64,000 bases of DNA, taken from assembly GCA_012274445.1 (NCBI GenBank), contig JAAROD010000014.1:489001-553000 (forward strand), in the 5' to 3' direction. The notes under the pieces are model-generated. The model was not told the DNA's origin and made no database searches. It saw only the letters and a list, made by a program, of their open reading frames with translations. The translations under genes were made by a program, and so were the position numbers. Position 1 is the stretch's first letter. Each line of letters starts with the position of its first letter. This DNA comes from Sclerotiophoma versabilis. Its lineage: Eukaryota > Ascomycota > Dothideomycetes > Pleosporales > Didymellaceae. Below are positions 34,660-44,746 of this stretch, piece after piece.

Positions 34660-34990
34660 GTGTCTCCAGCTACGTGGTAGCTCCAACGAAAACTGGAGAG
34701 AGCACGAATACGCCGTCGTTGGTCTCACAGTTTTTTCTTGTGTTATGTCTCCCTACGGATTTTGTCGTTCAAAGCGTTCGAGCAATACGGCACGCTTCAA
34801 CATAGACAGCCGTTCCTTTGTTAGTGCTAATTGCGGATTTTCTGATTCAAGGTCTTCGAGCTACTTGGTACGCTCTAGAGTAAGGTGTGTTAGAGGGAGC
34901 TTGAAGTTGCCGACAAATCGTGTTATTCAAGGTATTCGAGCTACTTGGTAAGCTCCAGAATGATGGACTGGAGAGAGCTCGATCTTGCTT
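34660..34990. repeat. Degenerate tandem repeat, period about 80 bp, with palindromic cores
   Basis: Three copies start at about 34767, 34846 and 34926. Each has TTCAA, then an AAGCG/AGGTCTT/AGGTATT segment, then CGAGC-TACTTGGTA-GCTC-like sequence. The last two share the run TTCGAGCTACTTGGTA. A fourth relative at 34667 has the palindromic GCTACGTGGTAGC. The first and last members are both followed by ACTGGAGAGAGC. The cores are near-palindromes and could form hairpins. Confidence 0.55.
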
Positions 34991-35388
34991 TCGTCCATCT
35001 GTTGGTTTGTTTGTCATTCTTAAGTGGTTCTGATGTTTCGAAGGCAGTCGGTGTTGCATGTACACTGTTCGTCTGTCAAATCCTGGTATGCAGCTCTATT
35101 CACGAAATTGATGTTCTTTTCATTCAGACCTTCGTTACCCGGTAGACCCAGACCACTGGAAGAGAGGCTCACCACCGGCGAACTTGCTGCCTACACAGCT
35201 CCTGCGCAATCACGCAGATCTCTAGAGACACCTTGCTATACGATTTACAAGCCTTTAGCAAGTAGGCTAGTTGTTATTGTTGCGGTGTTAAGAGTGGGAA
35301 TCACGTGGGTTTGGCTGGTGGTGAGCCTCGTTTCCCGGTTGTCTCGTCTAGGCCTTTTTAATCGCAAAAGGAGTGGCCGGAAACAAGG

Positions 35389-35651
35389 ATCCTCGACACC
35401 GCACACGATCACCTTGCAACCCTTCAAGACGACATCCTCCAGACGTTCGCATCTTATCGCGCGTTCCAATCGCACCAGCAGAACCGTTAGCCTTGCAATC
35501 TCTGCTATCGCGACATCCCCGGATTGTACCTGCGGTCCTGCTGATTGGCTGGCTAGGTGCGCTCGCACAGGCAAATGAAGTGCGCGCATGGCGTTCTGTC
35601 ATTGTGGAGCTAGCGTATCGTTTTGCCCCTGAGGCTACGGTTGACGCTTGA
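35389..35651 (+). pseudogene. Possible frameshifted remnant of an unknown gene
   Basis: One frame reads ILDTAHDHLATLQDDILQTF and on to FQSHQQNR before TAG at 35488. A second frame overlaps it and continues as PLALQSLLSRHPRIVPAVLL, then GWLGALAQANEVRAWRSVIV, to a stop at 35651. Joined by a one-base shift, the two give a smooth helical segment with a hydrophobic stretch, suggesting a broken gene. I do not recognise it. Chance adjacency cannot be excluded. Confidence 0.3.
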
Positions 35652-35996
35652 GCCTCGCCAGGGCTGGCGGCTCAACGGGTAGCGTGTTGTGACGAACCAC
35701 ACAAAATATGTTCCACGCGCCTCGACGACCAAACAAACAGTTGTTCACGCAAGACAAGGGCTGCATGATAGTTATGGTGTCACGGCCGTTGAGTGCTGAA
35801 ACAGGCGCGCTGCAGAGATTTCCCTACATTGCTGTGGTGTTCAAGATGGAAGTGATGGATGATCCCGAATGCTGATGCTGATCGTCCAGCCTCGTACCAC
35901 AGGGTGAAAACCACCAGCTTGAAGGGGACTGGGTGGGCGCGCGCGAGGACTGAGGTCATGCAGGCCACCAAATTAGTAGAAATTAAGATGGGTATC

Positions 35997-36049
35997 GATA
36001 GACGGGATGCTAGGGGTGGATATGGATAGGTGGGCTTTGACCCCTTATC
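35997..36049. promoter_or_regulatory. Cluster of GATA cores upstream of the AreB-like gene
   Basis: Four GATA cores lie within 53 bp: GATAG at 35997, GATAT at 36019, GATAGG at 36025, and TATC (GATA on the minus strand) at 36046-36049. The first fits the HGATAR consensus of fungal nitrogen GATA factors. Because the gene downstream encodes such a factor, auto- or cross-regulation is plausible, but this is inferred from sequence only. Confidence 0.4.
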
Positions 36050-36264
36050 CGCGTGCCCTGGAGTGGGAATGTAGTACCAGCTAATTACTCTGGGAAGCTC
36101 GTGGGTACTGCTCTCGCTCGTTCCTTGTCGCTCTTTGTAATAGACAACACTCGTTTCGACACTCTTTGATTGCTGCTTGCCGTACCATCGTGATCTGCCT
36201 TACCCCAGTCGCTCTCTTAAAGCTCGCCTGCTTTCACGCCTCGAATTTGGTGTTTGTGGCTTAA

Positions 36265-36696
36265 CGCTACATTCCAGTATACAACAGTACATCTCCATCG
36301 AACCGAGAAGCGCAACGCGTTTCTCCCTCCTGTTTCATCACGGCTTCCGCACTGGCTACCTCGATCCTCCCCCGGCCTCAGGCCCACGAGACGTTTCGCA
36401 GACCGTCGATACTGCACGCTTTCGATCTGCCTGCGATCAGGACGACTTCCCCGCCGGCATTCGATCGCAAGACACTGCCATCGATCAGCCCCGAGCTCGT
36501 TGGTCGCGACATATCAAGACCGTCGTCGAGCAGCTCGACCGTGGCGTCGTTCACACAGCACCCGCTGCAACGGCAGGGCAGCAATGCCTCGATCCAGCTG
36601 CCAGCCTTGTCGACACTTGCTTCGCTAGCATCAACCAACCCCACCACACTCAAGGACAACGACAGCAATGACATTACAAGACGAGACTCGCCGTCG
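36265..36696 (+). other. In-frame N-terminal extension of the AreB-like gene without any ATG
   Basis: After a stop at 36262-36264 the frame stays open into the annotated start, for 144 codons, without an in-frame ATG; I see no ATG in any frame of the plus strand from about 36075 to 36585. The translation looks like real protein (HAFDLPAIRTTSPPAFDRKT, PSISPELVGRDISRPSSSS, LPALSTLASLASTNP). A CTG at 36352 has G at -3 and +4, a fair initiation context, and would give a 410-aa product. Non-AUG initiation or an unseen upstream exon would explain it. Confidence 0.5.
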
Positions 36697-37978
36697 ATGA
36701 GGCTGCCGTCTCCAGCCAGGTACGTGCAGTGTGCAGTGTGCAGTGTGCAGCGTGCAGCGTGTGAGAACTGGGGGCAAGCGGTTGTGGTGCACGTCGCCGG
36801 CCGTAGCGCTTATCGTAGCTTGGCATTTGCACCTCTCATTTTCGTCTCCTCACTGACACGCCGCCCAGCAAACCCTCCAATGGCCTCAGCATGACCTACG
36901 CGACCGCTGCGCCCGCAACCGCTGGCGGACAGGGCAACTCGCCGGTACGTTTCTTTTTTGGTGTTGTGAGGTCGCACAGCTGCGATGCTGCTGCCCGCAT
37001 GAACAAATCTTGCTCTTATCCTTATCGACAATCGATAGCCAGCAGCACCAACTGCATCATCGCTCGTCACTCGTCACTGTCGCTGTCACTCGTCACTTGC
37101 TCACTGCTGCTGCTGCTCGAGCATGGCTAACGCACCCCCAGCCTGTCTGCCAGAACTGCACCACGAGCACCACGCCGCTCTGGCGCCGCGATGAGTCGGG
37201 CGCCGTGCTGTGCAACGCCTGCGGCCTGTTTTTGAAGCTGCACGGCCGTCCGCGACCAATCTCGCTCAAGACAGATGTCATCAAGAGCCGCAACCGCGTC
37301 AAGACGGGCGGGCCAGGGCGCAAGAAGGTACGCTCAACCACTCACTCAGTCCATGTTCGCGTCTGACTTGACCAGGGCGAGGCAATCAATGGCCTTGCTG
37401 CCGCCCACCCCGATGCTGATGGCCAGCTCGGCCTAGCTCAGCACCGCCGTGCCTCCGGCAAGATCTCGTCTGGCCTGTCCGACCGCTCGCAGTCGCCAAT
37501 CTCGCGCACCGGCACCCCCAACTTCGCCCATCCCTCCAACATTGCGCCCCAGCACATGTTCGAGCAGGCTCTGAACGGCGACGCTGTCTTCCAGTCCCCT
37601 TCCATGCACGGCTTCGGCCTACGCCAACCCTCCCCCGGCGCTACGTCTTCCATCAATGGCTCACACCTTGAGCCCCCGCTCTCGTACGATTCGCTCGCCG
37701 CGCAGAACACCGCGCTAAAGACACGTGTGTCCGAGATGGAGCTCATCAACGACCTCTTCCGCAACCGCGTCAGCGAGCTCGAGACCAGTGAGGGCCAGGC
37801 ACGCGCGACCGAGCAGGCGCTGAGAGCTGAGCTCGAGGCAACACAGCAGCGTGAGCAGGCCCTGAAGAGACGCATCGAGGAGATCGAAGAGGAAAGCCCG
37901 CGGCACAAGAAGATGAAGATGAGCGACCTGGTCGATGAGAGTCGGGCCGGATCGCCAATCAGCTCCATGGTGGAGTAA
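36697..37978 (+). CDS. areB: AreB-like GATA transcription factor with C-terminal coiled coil
   Basis: The gene encodes one GATA zinc finger with a 17-residue loop (CQNC ... CNAC; TTPLWRRDESGAVLCNACGL) followed by the basic tail LKLHGRPRPISLKTDVIKSR. The C-terminus has a long heptad-rich coiled coil (ELETSEGQARATEQALRAEL and beyond). This layout is that of AreB/NrfA/ASD-4 and yeast Dal80/Gzf3, negative or dual regulators of nitrogen catabolism that dimerise through the coiled coil. Exons are (36697)-36719, 36869-36944, 37142-37327 and 37376-37978; introns are 149, 197 and 48 nt. From the first in-frame ATG the product is 295 aa. The frame extends upstream without ATG (see the separate entry), so the true start may be non-AUG. 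The first intron begins with GTGCAG-type heptamer repeats. Confidence 0.85.
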
Positions 37979-39147
37979 AATCTGCCGTGGGCTCGCTTCA
38001 TCTTGGAGCACTTCTTCTCCTTGCAATTTCCTCGCCCCTGCGACTTCTGTCCTGTGCCTTTCTGTCGTTCGGTCCAGTCATACCCCTGCAGCTGCCGCCA
38101 GCCGGTAGCGGCAGACCACATCATGTCCTCAACACCACCACCCTACGCCTCCCCTCCCTTTACGACAAAACTCTTGTGTCCACGTCGGCGCTCCGAAAGC
38201 TCAACCTTGGGTCATGATGACCCCCTAATGTCTGAATACCATTTTCTCTTCTCTCCTGTCCGCCTCGCTCGGAATTCTGTATGTAGTAATGCTCCTTTTG
38301 CGCGTTTGATACCAGGATATGGTGCGAATCGTGACGCCGCACGGGCTCGGATGGGTTCAGTGGGTGGACGGGTAATGGGTTTCGTGGTTTATCAAAAGTT
38401 TAGCATTTGTGATGGGCTGGTGAAAATGTAGATGAATTGATGAGGCTAAAAGAGTTCTGTCTTCGACATGTATTGTGTGAGAGCATCCAGCCAATGTCCT
38501 CGAAGTCGAGATTGTTTCGCACCGTCCGTAAGACACCATCAGATGCCAGAGGCTAGAGGCTGGAGACAGTCAGTTTATAAGACTGTTAAATCTCAAGCAC
38601 TCTGGCCTGCGAATCCGACTCGGCTCTCGCAGCTATCAACTCTCCGCCTGAAAATCCAAAACCGGAGGCCTTCCGTGAAAGCTGAGCATCGGCCATCAGA
38701 AGGTGGATGCCATCCTGGATCGGTCTGGTTCCTAGATAACGACGACACCCACTATGGTGATGAGGCTTACGATGACCTGTTTGACTGGACTGTACAGAAG
38801 TGACTCGAAGTGGTCCGTCGTACCTTTCTGGAGCGCTAGCCCATCCGAGACCTGGGAAAGGTGAGGTGAATGTTGTACTTGCACGGCTGTTGGTTAGTAG
38901 ACTGCAATGATTACGCGAATTGGCGTCTGCTTCCCTGTAGGCTGGTTGCCCTGGACTGGTATGTTTTCTGGATTGTCTTGTCTGGAGTGTGTGATGTAAG
39001 TGTGCATATTGATGTCAATGGCTAATACAGCTGGAGGAGTCACTCATTCTCGATCGTACAATCGGTGATCTGATATCAGAGCTTGAGTTCTGGGTACTTG
39101 AGCCGCGGATCTTCTATCGAACTTTGCTTCACAGCCAGCCCTTAGGC
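37979..39147. other. Intergenic region downstream of the GATA factor
   Basis: About 1.2 kb between convergent genes. One frame (about 38468-38803) ends with the protein-like NDDTHYGDEAYDDLFDWTVQ, but it lacks a supported start or splice partner, so I do not call it a gene. Otherwise nothing is seen. Confidence 0.4.
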
Positions 39148-39798
39148 TCAAGCTCCAGCACCCGACTGATCAATCTTCTTAAACAAATCTGGGTGATCAA
39201 TCGCATACTGCACGCCCGCAGCCCAGTGGTACAGTTTGGCCGCGATAACATAGCCCTCCTTGGCCCACCCCTCCAGCCTCTCATACAACTCCGCCAACGG
39301 CACATTGACCCTCAGAATATCCTCCCCCTCATCGAGATGCTGTTCTGGCTCCGGCTCGCCCTCTTTGAGGTGCACCTCCATCATGCACAAACACATGTTC
39401 GCATTCGTCATGCCCGGATCCGCCGCCACCGCCGGACTCGTGCTAATAACCTTACCCTTGTACCCCGTCTCTTCGTACAACTCCCTGACCGCAGCTTCCT
39501 CGGGCTTCTCATTCGCATCAATAAGGCCGGCAGGCCATTCTACTGTCGTTGCTTCCACGGGCGGGCGGAATTGCAGGACGACAATCGTGGAGGGGGGCTT
39601 GGAGGGGTGGTAGATGATGTTGCCCATGGCGACGGCGTCAACACCGGATTTTCCACGCGTTTTGCGCGAGGCGACTTCCCACACGCGTGACACGCCGTGG
39701 GCGTCGATGTAGTCGACTTTTTGCAGCTTGACCCATTTGGCTTCCGAGGAGGGGAGGTCGGTGAAAGAGGTCACGCGGGCTTTGCTTTTGCTGGCCAT
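39148..39798 (-). CDS. YSA1: Nudix hydrolase, ADP-ribose pyrophosphatase type
   Basis: Single exon. From ATG 39798 (MASKSKARVTSF) the product is 216 aa, close to yeast Ysa1 (231 aa). The Nudix box is complete: G-LIDAN-E-KPEEAAV-REL-YEETGYKG, with all three metal-binding glutamates. The flanking FRPPVEATTVEWPAG and the C-terminal region match ADP-sugar diphosphatases of the Ysa1/NUDT5 group, which split ADP-ribose into AMP and ribose 5-phosphate. The frame is open 31 codons further upstream to 39891, but that part (rich in Pro, Ser and Lys) is less family-like, so I prefer the internal ATG. The gene is divergent from the L-2-hydroxyglutarate dehydrogenase-like gene across about 500 bp. Confidence 0.88.
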   Translation of the reverse strand: MASKSKARVTSFTDLPSSEAKWVKLQKVDYIDAHGVSRVWEVASRKTRGKSGVDAVAMGNIIYHPSKPPSTIVVLQFRPPVEATTVEWPAGLIDANEKPEEAAVRELYEETGYKGKVISTSPAVAADPGMTNANMCLCMMEVHLKEGEPEPEQHLDEGEDILRVNVPLAELYERLEGWAKEGYVIAAKLYHWAAGVQYAIDHPDLFKKIDQSGAGA

Positions 39799-40294
39799 GG
39801 TGTCTGTCTTGGGCTTTGGAGGATTTGACCTTTTGATGTTTGGTAGAGATGGGGAGTTGGGCGGAAGTTCCTGGAAGTCTCGAGTGTGCAAAGTTGTAAT
39901 GTAGCTATGGTGGGATGAGTCGGAGGCGCAATTGCCGATGACGCAATTAGGTTAGGTTTGTAGAAACTATAACAAGCGAGACCACACCAGCCAAAGTGAT
40001 GGGAGTCAATGAGAGTGCAAACGAAGAATACTCTGCGGAGATAGCTGAGTGTGATACCAGCTGGGTGTCGATGCGAGAGCCTCCAGATCGGACTAGAACT
40101 GAACACGTTAGTGGCGGGAACTAATCGCGTAACGTCACTTCGAACTCATGCCGACAGCTTCGTGATAAGAACCAAGGCTTCGAACATCACTCCTTGGCGT
40201 TTATGTGTTTCTGTTTGTGACGAGGTTGTTGCGCATTTCTCATTCTGTGAGCGTTGAGCGGTCGGCCAGCTCCTCGACTTGATTCAACCCCATC
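39799..40294. other. Bidirectional promoter region
   Basis: Separates the minus-strand Nudix gene from the plus-strand FAD enzyme. It should drive both. I see no motif that I can name with confidence. Confidence 0.4.
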
Positions 40295-41586
40295 ATGATA
40301 CCTACACGTGCCTTTTCCAAATGCTTTTTGAAAACAGCTACGCAGCGGCGATTCTCAACCACCATAAGACGGGAGGCAGACTTTACACACGCCGTCATTG
40401 GTGGCGGCGTAATAGGGCTAGCCATTGCACGGAAACTGCAAGAAAGAGACGGCGCATCAACAGTATTGATAGAAAAGCATGGATCTGTTGGCACTGAGAC
40501 CAGCTCGAGAAACAGTGAGGTACCGTGAGCTTCTACTTCCTCATCAATCAGCTCTGTGACTGCACTTGGTCCTCAAGACATGAGTTGACGAGTCGCCAGG
40601 TCATACACGCGGGCCTCTACTACGGCACCGACTCGCTCAAGACAAAGCTATGCTTGAGAGGCAAGGAAATGATGTATGACCTCTGCCAAAAACACTCCAT
40701 CCCCCACCGCAACACAGGGAAGTGGATTGTGGCGCAGGACTCTGCCCAATTCGATGCAATTAGTAAAGTTCACGACTTCGCCTCTAGCGTCGGTGTACCA
40801 ACACGCTTCCTCTCAGCCAAAGAAGCCAAAGAGAGGGAGCCTGATGTCCGCGCCGAAGCAGGCGTACTGGAGAGCTCATCAACCGGAATCGTAGATTCGC
40901 ACAGCCTGATGCAGTTCCTCGAAGGAGACTTTGAGAACAACGATGGCGTCTGCGCATTTCAAAGCGCAGTCATCCGCGTCGAGCCCCTAGACGCCGGGCG
41001 TGGAGGATGGGCAATTACAACGCGGTCCCCCAACGGCGAAGAAACAACAATCACATCCGAGTCCATCATCAACTCCGCAGGGCTGTACGCCGTCGCAATC
41101 TCCAACATGATCCTCCCCACCCACCGCCACAGAAAAGCCTTCTACGCAAAGGGAAGCTACTTTAGCTACTCCTCCTCGCGCCCCAAACCCTCCACTCTCA
41201 TCTACCCTGCCCCCGTCCCCGGCCATGGCGGCTTAGGCACGCATCTCACGCTCGACATGGGCGGGCGCGTGCGCTTCGGGCCCGACGTCGAGTGGACGGA
41301 TTCTCCAACGGACTACACGCCGAACAGCAAGAACCTCAAGGCCGCAATCGACGACATCCAGACGTACCTGCCCGGCATCGACAGAGACGCCATTGCTCCG
41401 GATTATGTGGGGATACGGCCGAAGCTGGGCAAGCTGGCGGCGACGAGTGGTAAGGATTTCCAAGACTTTTACATTGTTAAAGAGGAGGGATTCGAAGGAT
41501 TTGTGAACTTGTTGGCTATGGAGAGTCCGGGGTTGACGAGCAGTCTGGCAATCGCAGACGAGGTTGAGGGGATGCTGTATAGATAG
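40295..41586 (+). CDS. L2HGDH: L-2-hydroxyglutarate dehydrogenase-like FAD oxidoreductase, mitochondrial
   Basis: Exons 40295-40519 and 40600-41586 (80-nt intron) give 403 aa. The N-terminus (MIPTRAFSKCFLKTATQRRF) is basic, Ser/Thr-rich and lacks acids, as in mitochondrial presequences. The FAD-binding Rossmann motif follows (VIGGGVIGLAIARKL, about 34-48), with EKHGSVGTETSSRNSEV, then VIHAGLYYGTDSLKTKLC, the DAO-fold flavin surroundings of the L2HGDH group. The C-terminal NLLAMESPGLTSSLAIA closes the fold. Known members oxidise L-2-hydroxyglutarate, a side product of malate dehydrogenase, to 2-oxoglutarate. The intron splits the conserved Asn-Ser-Glu-Val-Ile-His block, which confirms the splice. 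The family is reliable; the exact substrate is inferred. Confidence 0.87.
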
Positions 41587-42130
41587 ACGGCGTTCCTTGT
41601 CAGCTTCTGCCGTTTTGGCATGGCCTATCTAGTAAATAACGAATATGAACATAACTCGCTGCAATCCCATGACTCACTGGCAGGAATATGCACAGGGAAA
41701 AGCTGGCGAACAAGTCGAACGAGCACATAAGATGCAGGAGAAGGTGATATGGTGATCATTGAATTCAGCTCAAACCTTAAAACATTAAGCCCAGGATTGA
41801 CCCAAACTCTCAGATATATACCACAACATAATGATCTTTCGAAATAATGGTAGTGAGTGAACCAGTCATAATCTACAGTCAAAGTCGTATCCAACCAAGC
41901 AAAACCACACCGCCGCCCATAAACACGGGTCGATAAAGATATATGTACATTAAGGAGATAATGCAAGGGATTGCAGTATGTCGATCGCTCGAACGCCAAG
42001 TACCCTGCTCTATACGAGAGGATTTGAAAAGTCAGACCGCTGTCGAATGTGTGGAAACGCCATCACCCATGTCCATATTATCGATGCATAGATGCAGAAG
42101 TAAATTGTTCATCAAAGGAAAAAGTCGCGT
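41587..42130. other. Convergent intergenic region
   Basis: 3' space between the FAD oxidoreductase and the class VI chitin synthase. AT-rich, no supported feature. Confidence 0.4.
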
Positions 42131-44746
42131 TTACTTGCGCTCCTTGGTAAGGCGCTTGCGCTTCTTCGAATCCGTTGAATCGCTTCTGCTGTGGCCCATA
42201 GGAGCGGGTGAAACGTCGCGCATCAAGCTGGTGTTCTGGGGTTGCTGCATCTCGTAGCCGAGGTCCTCGCCAGGTGCGCTCCTGTAGCTTTCTTGTGCGA
42301 GGGGACTGCGTCCCTGGCGACCTGAACCATTAGAGTCGCGGTTGCTTGGCTGGCTGTAAGCAGCCTTGGGCGCCGCCAGATCACCCTGTCCGACTTGGTT
42401 GGAAAGTGGCGATGTGTTGCGGTATTGCTGCTGCTTGTCGTAGACAGAGTCGCTAGAGAGGGACTCAACCGACTCGGTGTAGTCACCCTTTCCGGAGCCC
42501 GATCCGACTTCGTAGGGTCCTTGCTGACGGTGCTCCTCGAAGAATGCACCACCAGCAGGCTTTTGTGTCTGCTGGGTCTTGTGGTAAATGCGAGCATCCT
42601 CAGGGTCCATAAAGGATTCGACACGACGAGGCAAGTAGACGGAGTTGTTGGCGGACGTGCCGGTCGAAGTAAACGAGTCCATGGAAGAGCGAGGATGCAG
42701 CGGAATGCGAGGAGCGTTGGGGTCGCGTGGTGCCATGTTGGGGAAGGTGAGACCAGAGTCGTTGTTTTGCTGGTACCATCCGTTGGCCAGCCTCTCCGCA
42801 GGGGCGAAGCGACCTTCCATGTCAGCGGTAGGCTGCAGAGGAACGGGACCAGGGCGGTTCTTGTGTGCTTCAGCTGCAGCCTTAAAGGTCTCGGGAACAA
42901 CATTAAGATCGTCTCCTGCAGCCTCAGCTTGCGCGATAGCCTCCTGAGGAGAAGTCTTTGCGTCAGCGGCACCAGCATCAGCACGGGGTCCACCCCATGT
43001 ACGTTGACCAGCGGTGAAGATACCGTAGACCATGTAGCACCAGTTGAAGAAGGGGTTGACGACGAACATGAGGGGGTAGAGCATAACCTTGTAACGACCG
43101 AGCTTGGCGCCGAAGTAGATCATGAGAAGCCAGTTGAGTCCAAGGGAGATGGCGATGAAACCGACAGGCAAGTTGGCGATCCTCTGCGATGTTGTGACAA
43201 GAGAGAGAACCAAGATGAAGAAAAGCAGAGCAGTAGTACGGATCGTGTTCTGCATGAAACGGACGATCAGCAGGATGGGGTAGCGCTTCCACAGACGGAT
43301 GTCTGTCAACATGCAAACTTCGTTGGTGATGAAACCCAAGAACCAGCGGCGACGCTGCTTGAGCAACGATGCGTAGGTTTGTACGGCCTCAGTCTTGCAG
43401 AAAGCTCCAGTGTTCATCTGAATCTGGTATCGCTCCTGGGCGCCAATCATGAACAAATGAGTCAACCAACGATCCTCGCCCAAATGGCACTTGCCGTAGT
43501 CGAAGAGGTCGTCACACTGCTCAGCCTTGTCGGCAAAGTAGTACTTGGCCATCTTACGGAAGGCAGAGAATCGCAACATGGTAAGGGCACCGGGAAGACA
43601 GGTGACAGCACCGCATCCAGATTCGACGGAACGCTCGAAGAGTTGACCGTGAATGTACTCCATGTCCTGGAGCAGAGTGATGAGCGAATTCTTTTCTGTG
43701 GTAGATGTAATGACACCGGTTTGAGCCAACATGTTCTTCTTGGAGCCAGGCTTGAGTTCCATTTCGTACATGAAATTCTGGATGCAGGTCTTGTCGAGGA
43801 TACAATCGGAATCAATGAAGAGCACGAACAAGTTGTCGTTGCGCTTCAGGTACTCGGTGTAGATCTTGTCGATGAGCTTGAAAGTCCTCTTCTGGCAGTG
43901 ACGCTTGCCACCGTGGGGGAAACGAGAGATGGTGATACGGCAGCTACGGTAGATGACATCGATGGACTTGGGGTACGAGTCAAGGGTGAGGGGCACACCA
44001 AGCTTCTCGATGGTATTCAGGTACAGTTCGTCTTCCTGGTCTCCGTCAAAGGACAGGAAGATGTGCAGGCAAGAGGGCGGGTACTCGCAGTCGACGAGTG
44101 AATCGCAAGTTCGCAAAAGAATCTCGGGAATTTCCTGGTAGCAGGGCATGACAATGACGACCTTGGGGGCCGAAGTCTCATCGAGCACACTTTTGATCCT
44201 CCTGGAACGGCCGACGGAGTGGGTGACGAGTTGGTAGACGCAGAACAACCATGGAACTGTCAAGAGACCAGCAAATGACCAGAACGCAAACCATTGGAGG
44301 AAATCCACCATCTGCTGAGGGAAGTACTTGACGACCTGAGGGGGCAGAGGAAGGGTAACAACCATGATAGGTAAGAAGATGGCACTGGTGGAATCAGCAT
44401 TGAACGTGATAAGTGGCAGGGTAAGAGTACGTACCGGAGGCAGAAGAAAAGTATACCGAAGAAGACGGCCAGGAGTCGCACACTGATTGTTTCGGCCTTT
44501 TGAAAGACTTTGACAATGCAGTAGAGGAAGGCAGCGATCCAAAGAAACCATTCAAGCAACGCAGCAAGCATGACACCACCGACGATGGCGACGTAGACGA
44601 TCTTCTGTTGTTAGCTATGGAGCTCGGGATAGCGAGGCGGAGAAACTTACATCCTTGGTCTTCCATGGGTCGTCGATATCTGGAATGCCGTTGTCGTCCG
44701 CCCTAGAGACCAGGGCCTGGACGACGGGTGCTACTGCATCCCACAT
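42131..44746 (-). CDS. Chitin synthase, probably class VI
   Basis: Exons 44746-44651, 44604-44435 and 44384-42131 (introns 46 and 50 nt) give 839 aa. It polymerises GlcNAc from UDP-GlcNAc into chitin at the plasma membrane. Family-2 glycosyltransferase motifs are present: SFDGDQEDE, DSD (about 280-282), GEDRW (392-395) and QRRRW (432-436). N-terminal hydrophobic helices (LLEWFLWIAAFLYCIV) and C-terminal ones (TALLFFILVLSLVTT, GFIAISLGLNWLLMIYFG) embed it. The lack of myosin and cytochrome b5 domains and blocks such as FPHGGKRHCQKRTFKL and YGIFTAGQRTWGGPRAD recall class VI enzymes (A. fumigatus ChsD type). The last 220 residues are polar, disordered and end in KKRKRLTKERK. The class is from memory of sequence style; being a chitin synthase is certain. 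Confidence 0.9.

Larger units (their letters stand above)
34530..36264. other. Intergenic region with degenerate tandem repeat and gene remnant
   Basis: About 1.7 kb between the SIM-like gene and the GATA factor. It contains the repeat described at 34660-34990, a possible frameshifted coding remnant at 35389-35651, and a cluster of GATA cores at 35997-36049. No intact gene is supported. Confidence 0.5.

Noticed and set aside
35024..35578. A 184-codon plus-strand frame with a hydrophobic stretch
   Set aside because: The better protein-like signal in its 3' half is in the other two frames; it begins within repeat-flanking DNA and lacks a plausible domain.
42395..44101. A 568-codon open frame on the plus strand
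   Set aside because: It lies fully antisense to the chitin synthase catalytic domain. Its openness follows from strong codon bias in that gene, and it has no homology-like motif.
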